From Micromonospora sp. NBC_01699 (GTDB lineage Bacteria; Actinomycetota; Actinomycetes; Mycobacteriales; Micromonosporaceae), in NCBI RefSeq assembly GCF_036250065.1, contig NZ_CP109199.1, forward strand, positions 8,186,083 through 8,250,082: a DNA stretch of 64,000 nucleotides, in the 5' to 3' direction. Below, piece after piece: positions 60,607 to 64,000 of this stretch. Position 1 is the first letter of the stretch; each line of letters opens with the position of its first letter. Made by a program: the position numbers and the translations under genes. Below the pieces are notes generated by a model. It searched no databases. It had not been told where the DNA came from and saw nothing but the letters and a program-made list of their open reading frames with translations.

Positions 60607-60684
60607 TCTCGACTCTCCACAAGCGGTTGCCGCTTCACGGATCGATACATACCACGATTCGTCGCGCCAGGTGTGTCCACGCGC

Positions 60685-62535
60685 CTATCCCATGAGCGCC
60701 CCCGGATCGACCGATGCGGCGGCGAGCATCAGGACGGTCGCGTTGCGGTCCTGATCGTATGTCTGCCCACACCCCGTACAGATAACCATCACCGACGCCG
60801 CGTACCGCCCGTCGCGAGCACCGACGCGACCGCACACCGCGTGGGTCCGGGACAGGCCCGCGGCCGCCACCACCTGGACCGGAACACCACGCCGCCCGGC
60901 GGCCTCCGTTACCGCCTGCCGTAACCGCCCCGGGGCCATCAGGGTCGCCCGCGCCCGCGCGGCACGGGCGGCATCACCAGGCAACACGGGGTCGTCCTCG
61001 GTGGCATCGTCGCGTTGCCTCAACACCGCGAGATTGGCATCGTCGACCAGGACGAGTCCAGCCAGGCTGGCCAACCACGACCCGACGCGCCGCCACGCGT
61101 CGTCACGACCGTTCGCCACCTGAGCCCGCTCGTGGGCCTCCCACTCCCATAACTGGCGGTCCTGGCGGCGCCACGCCTCCAGCGTTTTCATCACGACCTC
61201 GGCGCCGGGCGGTGGATCTTGGCGCCACCGCAACGCCAATGCGGCCAGCCGCCCCGGCGCCCGCCATGCCCGTACCCGGGCACCGGTCAGCAGCCGCTCC
61301 GGATCCTCCGGACGAGGATCGGGCTGCGGATGCTCGTCCAGCCACCGGGCCACCTCGGCGCGCGCGGGCGCGAACCCCACGTCCCGCGCCGACCTGGTCG
61401 CCCCCGGCCGCTCGGCGATCCCCATCCACCGGCCGGGGCCCGACGTTGCGGGACGGACCACGATCTCTCCCCAGCTCCCCGCGTCGTCAGCGGTGACGAC
61501 GTCGGCGAGGTGGCCCGGCACGGGCAGTGGGTCGCTGCTGGCCCACGTGGCGACCCGCACCGCGCCGTGGGGGCGGGACCTCCAACCGACGTGGACGGCG
61601 ACCCGAGGCCCTTCGGTGACCGGTGGCGGGTCCGGAAGCCGGACCGTCACCGTGACCTGCAGCGACCAGTTCCCTGCGGTTCGGCGGCGGGTCAGCTGGA
61701 CTTCCACGATATCGGCGTCGTCGGGCAGCATCCGGTGCACCTGGACCGGAACGGTGATCATTCGGCCACCGCCGATACACAGGACCGCCTCACCGCGACC
61801 GGCGCGCCGCTGCTCGGCCCGGCTCATCGCCGCCCACTCGGCGGCCGGGACCCAGGGTCGTAACTGGAACACCTTGCGCCAGCTACCCCCACCCGAGGCG
61901 AGCAAGGCAGGTGTACGCGGGGGCTGACCGGAGCTTCGCTGCAACTGCACCCGGATCGTGCCCTCACCGGTCCACCGCCGGGACCGCAACTCGGCGGACT
62001 GGCCCTGCTTACGGCGGGCCTCGACAGCCTTCACGGTGGCTCGATGATCGTCGACGACGCCGTTGTAGGTCGCCCAGTAGAGGCCACGCTGCTGGACGAA
62101 GTCCGCATAGGTGACCTTGACCGCGGTGTTGTGGTCCGTTCGCAGTCGTTCGACGTCCGCCTTCACCAGCGGGTATGCACGGTGGATGGCGTCGCGACGC
62201 GCGACCCGTGCCGTTCTCGCCTGAACACGGGCCGCCGCCAGGGCGGCGGCGGTGTCGGGGCGGGTGGCGGCCGAACGGTCCGCTACGCGCTCCTCGGCTA
62301 CCTGCCGCACGAGCTGCTCGACGCATGCGGTCGTCTCGTCGATACGGCTCTCCGCAGCGGCGACGGTGGGGTTCCCCGACCACAGCGTCCGCATCGCCTG
62401 CTCGTGCTGGCGGGTGAGTTCCACGAGTGTGTGGCGCAGTTGGTAGGCGAGGTGGAGCTGTTCGACGGCCTCCCCGGGCATCTCGAACCGTGCGGGTGTC
62501 CCGTATCGGTAGACGGTGGCGATGATCGTGGCCAC
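60685..62535 (-). CDS. cas12m: Cas12m, type V-M CRISPR effector
   Basis: A 616-residue protein from the GTG giving VATIIATVYRYGTPARF. The N-terminal half has the helical REC-like region (EQLHLAYQLRHTLVEL; GLYWATYNGVVDDHRATVKAVEARRKQG) and WED-like beta-strands (TGEGTIRVQLQR; PVQVHRMLPDDADI). The C-terminal RuvC has motif I as VAVHVGWRS (His315 where Asp is usual), motif II as LVLVDDANLAVL (Asp498) and motif III as CTGCGQTYDQDRNAT (Asp594/596), with a zinc site HAVC..CTGC. This set matches Cas12m from Mycolicibacterium and Gordonia as I remember them; those bind DNA and block transcription without cutting. No cas1/cas2 is nearby. Confidence 0.9.
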   Translation of the reverse strand: MATIIATVYRYGTPARFEMPGEAVEQLHLAYQLRHTLVELTRQHEQAMRTLWSGNPTVAAAESRIDETTACVEQLVRQVAEERVADRSAATRPDTAAALAAARVQARTARVARRDAIHRAYPLVKADVERLRTDHNTAVKVTYADFVQQRGLYWATYNGVVDDHRATVKAVEARRKQGQSAELRSRRWTGEGTIRVQLQRSSGQPPRTPALLASGGGSWRKVFQLRPWVPAAEWAAMSRAEQRRAGRGEAVLCIGGGRMITVPVQVHRMLPDDADIVEVQLTRRRTAGNWSLQVTVTVRLPDPPPVTEGPRVAVHVGWRSRPHGAVRVATWASSDPLPVPGHLADVVTADDAGSWGEIVVRPATSGPGRWMGIAERPGATRSARDVGFAPARAEVARWLDEHPQPDPRPEDPERLLTGARVRAWRAPGRLAALALRWRQDPPPGAEVVMKTLEAWRRQDRQLWEWEAHERAQVANGRDDAWRRVGSWLASLAGLVLVDDANLAVLRQRDDATEDDPVLPGDAARAARARATLMAPGRLRQAVTEAAGRRGVPVQVVAAAGLSRTHAVCGRVGARDGRYAASVMVICTGCGQTYDQDRNATVLMLAAASVDPGALMG

Positions 62536-62698
62536 CCCTTCCCGATCTCGAAACGTGCGGCTGTTCCTCGCCGTAGAGGCGTGCCTGGGATCGACGTGGG
62601 AGGAGGTCTCACGCCGATGCCATCTGCTCACCCGAAAGGGTCGCCCGGCGGGTAATCGGCGAGCTTCTGGAACCGGTGAGCGATCGAAGCACCAGGCT

Positions 62699-62759
62699 AG
62701 GGGACCCGTGACTCCGAAGCAAGATAGGAGATAGCTCGCTCGGGTGGGTCTGGCCCCTG
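62699..62759. repeat. Element C, copy 2
   Basis: The core 62711-62735 (ACTCCGAAGCAAGATAGGAG plus ATAGC) matches 47997-48021 at 24 of 25 positions. It is flanked by a looser inverted repeat (AGGGGACCC with GGGTCTGGCCCCT). It lies between the divergent cas12m and metal-sensor genes. Confidence 0.8.
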
Positions 62760-63006
62760 CCTTCGTGGGTGCCTCGGGGACGCCCGAACGCCGCTGTCTG
62801 TTCCTGGTTGACGCTGTCCCTGACCGGGACGCCGGTGCGGCGGTCCTCATCCTGGTTTCCGCCGCCTGTTCGGTCCCGCCGGTTCCCGACGCGTCATGGT
62901 CCGGTACGTCTTCGACGTCCACGACCCAGGCGGCGACGCTGTGGCCGGCGATCGGGAATCCATGCCGCGGGCGGTGCACTCCACATCGCGTTCAGTCCAA
63001 CCTGAA

Positions 63007-63022
63007 TACAGCGAATCCTGTA
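63007..63022 (+). promoter_or_regulatory. Putative CmtR-like operator overlapping the promoter
   Basis: Inverted repeat TACAG-CGAATC-CTGTA overlaps a candidate -10 TACCCT (63021-63026). The expected start site then falls at or next to the ATG at 63034, giving a leaderless mRNA. This suits autoregulation by the ArsR-type protein encoded there. Confidence 0.6.
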
Positions 63023-63033
63023 CCCTGGGCGTC

Positions 63034-63363
63034 ATGGAGGCACTGACATACGGCCAAGTGCTGGCCCGGTTCGGTCACGCCCTGTCCGATCCCACCCGCT
63101 CCCGCCTGCTCCTCGCGCTCCGCGACGGCCCCGGCTATCCAGCGGAGCTGGCGGACCTGCTGGGTGTCACCCGGCAGAACCTGTCCAACCACCTCGCCTG
63201 CCTACGCGGATGCGGTCTCGTGGTGGCCATCCCCGAAGGCCGGCGGACCCGCTACGAACTGGCCGACCCGCGCCTGACTCACGCGTTGGGTGACCTGCTG
63301 GGGCTGGTGCTCGCCGTCGACCCGGAGGCGTGCCCGGACTCCGAGCAGCAGGGCTGCTGCTGA
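63034..63363 (+). CDS. CmtR-like ArsR-family metal sensor
   Basis: A 109-residue winged-helix repressor: LSDPTRSRLLLALRDGPGYPAELADLLGVTRQNLSNHLACLRGCGLV. Cys56 and Cys60 (ACLRGC) and the C-terminal Cys100 and Cys108/109 match the arrangement of the Cd(II)/Pb(II) ligands of mycobacterial CmtR (Cys57, Cys61, Cys102). It should release its operator on binding cadmium or lead. There is no ribosome site; a leaderless start is likely. It overlaps the CDF transporter start by one base. Confidence 0.9.
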   Translation: MEALTYGQVLARFGHALSDPTRSRLLLALRDGPGYPAELADLLGVTRQNLSNHLACLRGCGLVVAIPEGRRTRYELADPRLTHALGDLLGLVLAVDPEACPDSEQQGCC

Positions 63364-64000
63364 TGGCGACCACGATCAGCCTCTCACCAGGGCCGGATCG
63401 TCGGGCCGTCCTCGCGCGGCGGGTCCGGCTGCTCGTCGCTGCGACGATCACGTACAACGTGATCGAGGCGGTCATCGGTATCAGCGCCGGCATCGCGGCC
63501 TCGTCCACCGCGCTGATCGGGTTCGGGTTGGATTCGGTGATCGAGGTGTCCTCCGCGGCGGCGGTGGCATGGCAGTTCGCCGGCCGTGACCCGGAGGCAC
63601 GGGAGCGGGTGGCACTGCGAGCGATCGCCTCGTCGTTCTATGCCCTCGCGGCGTTCGTCACCGTGGACGCGGTACGCGCCCTGCTCAGCGGTGGCGAGGC
63701 GGAGCATTCGTCGGTCGGTCTGATGCTGGCGGCGGTGTCGTTGGCGGTGATGCCGTTCCTGTCCTACGCCCAACGCCGGGCCGGCCGGGAACTGGGCTCC
63801 CGCTCCGCCGTGGCGGACTCGAAGCAGACCCTGCTCTGCACCTACCTGTCTGCGGTGCTGCTCGTGGGACTGGTGCTGAACAGCCTGTTCGGCTGGTCCT
63901 GGGCCGACCCGGTGGCAGCACTCGTCATCGCGGCGGTAGCGATCAAGGAGGGCCGTGAGGCCTGGCGGGGAGACACCTGCTGCACTCCGCTACCCACGGC
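63363..64000 (+). CDS. CDF-family cation transporter (partial, runs off the window)
   Basis: 212 codons are visible without a stop. About five or six helices: VRLLVAATITYNVIEAVIGISAGIAASSTALIGFGLDSVIEVSSAAAVAWQF carries the metal-site Asp of helix two (GFGLDSVIE), and VADSKQTLLCTYLSAVLLVGLVLNSLFGWSWADPVAALVIAAVAIKEGREAWRGDTCC the second site (ADSKQT). The short form lacks the cytoplasmic C-terminal domain, typical of transporters linked to CmtR-type sensors. It probably exports cadmium, lead or zinc. Confidence 0.9.
   Translation, partial: MATTISLSPGPDRRAVLARRVRLLVAATITYNVIEAVIGISAGIAASSTALIGFGLDSVIEVSSAAAVAWQFAGRDPEARERVALRAIASSFYALAAFVTVDAVRALLSGGEAEHSSVGLMLAAVSLAVMPFLSYAQRRAGRELGSRSAVADSKQTLLCTYLSAVLLVGLVLNSLFGWSWADPVAALVIAAVAIKEGREAWRGDTCCTPLPT

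Larger units (their letters stand above)
62536..63033. other. Divergent intergenic region between cas12m and cmtR-like gene
   Basis: It contains element C copy 2 (about 62699-62759) and the CmtR-like operator at 63007-63022. Both strands have open frames, but they lack ribosome sites and read as non-protein. The cas12m promoter should lie at about 62560-62640. Confidence 0.5.

Noticed and set aside
60609-60633. A third true CRISPR repeat
   Set aside because: Only an indel-rich resemblance and a 30-bp offset that breaks the array period; kept as an observation, not as an array unit.
60685-62979. Longer version of the Cas12m frame starting near 62979
   Set aside because: The extra 148 residues show no similarity to Cas12m, include element C and read as noncoding; the GTG at 62535 fits the family's N-terminus.

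Overview
The window is a stretch of chromosome from a very high-GC actinobacterium. Gene content and arrangement point to the Micromonosporaceae (Micromonospora or a close relative). The cyclophilin - rhomboid - DUF5324-like - PH-domain neighbourhood (16.8-19.7 kb) resembles the region near crgA and the replication origin in streptomycetes and micromonosporae. GTG starts, leaderless-looking promoters, a SoxR-type operator and a c-di-AMP riboswitch fit the same group. The family assignment rests on memory of these families, not on a database search.

Core-like part (1-43.7 kb). 0.2-6.3 kb: a DUF4173 membrane protein with an OmpR-type two-component pair, then a LytS/LytTR pair. 6.6-13.8 kb: envelope genes (polyprenyl glycosylphosphotransferase, a GT4 glycosyltransferase, a three-gene nucleotidyltransferase / glycerol-1-phosphate dehydrogenase-like / CDP-alcohol phosphatidyltransferase cassette), a Fpg/Nei glycosylase and a Nudix hydrolase. 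14-21.6 kb: aminotransferase, CorA, cyclophilin, rhomboid protease, PH-domain protein, thiolase. 21.7-30.7 kb: a second OmpR-type pair with a lipoprotein, GT-C and GT2 glycosyltransferases, a split transketolase divergent from soxR across a shared operator, and a quinone oxidoreductase. 30.8-43.7 kb: tRNA-Ser(TGA), a debris patch where two broken genes meet at one junction (about 32522), a secreted C39 protease with a ydaO/c-di-AMP riboswitch upstream, a PEBP protein, a methyltransferase, a FhuF-type iron reductase with a candidate IdeR box, a HTH-XRE / peptide deformylase fusion, a flavohemoglobin-like protein and a CPBP protease.

Accessory part (43.8-64 kb). It follows tRNA-Ser(GCT) and tRNA-Arg(ACG) and holds several broken genes (hypothetical, DsbA tail, CDF transporter). 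It also holds a copper / cytochrome-c-biogenesis block (CopC, CopD-CtaG, an HMA-like protein without CxxC, CcsB, DUF3105, YcnI), a SulP transporter, a BlaI-M56 sensor pair and an M23 peptidase. It ends with a type V-M CRISPR effector (Cas12m) beside a minimal two-repeat array, and a CmtR-like metal sensor in front of a CDF transporter cut off by the window edge.

The strongest finding is the Cas12m locus. The protein carries the substituted RuvC residues typical of the DNA-binding, non-cutting Cas12m group. No cas1/cas2 is visible, and the array has a single spacer.

Two families of near-perfect long hairpins are also present. One (138-201 and 10546-10609) has 24-bp identical arms inside polypyrimidine/polypurine tracts. 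The other (6315-6371 and 39960-40018) is linked each time, in the same orientation after a stop codon, to a 96-bp block that is identical at both places. These look like a dispersed 3'-end element of this genome.
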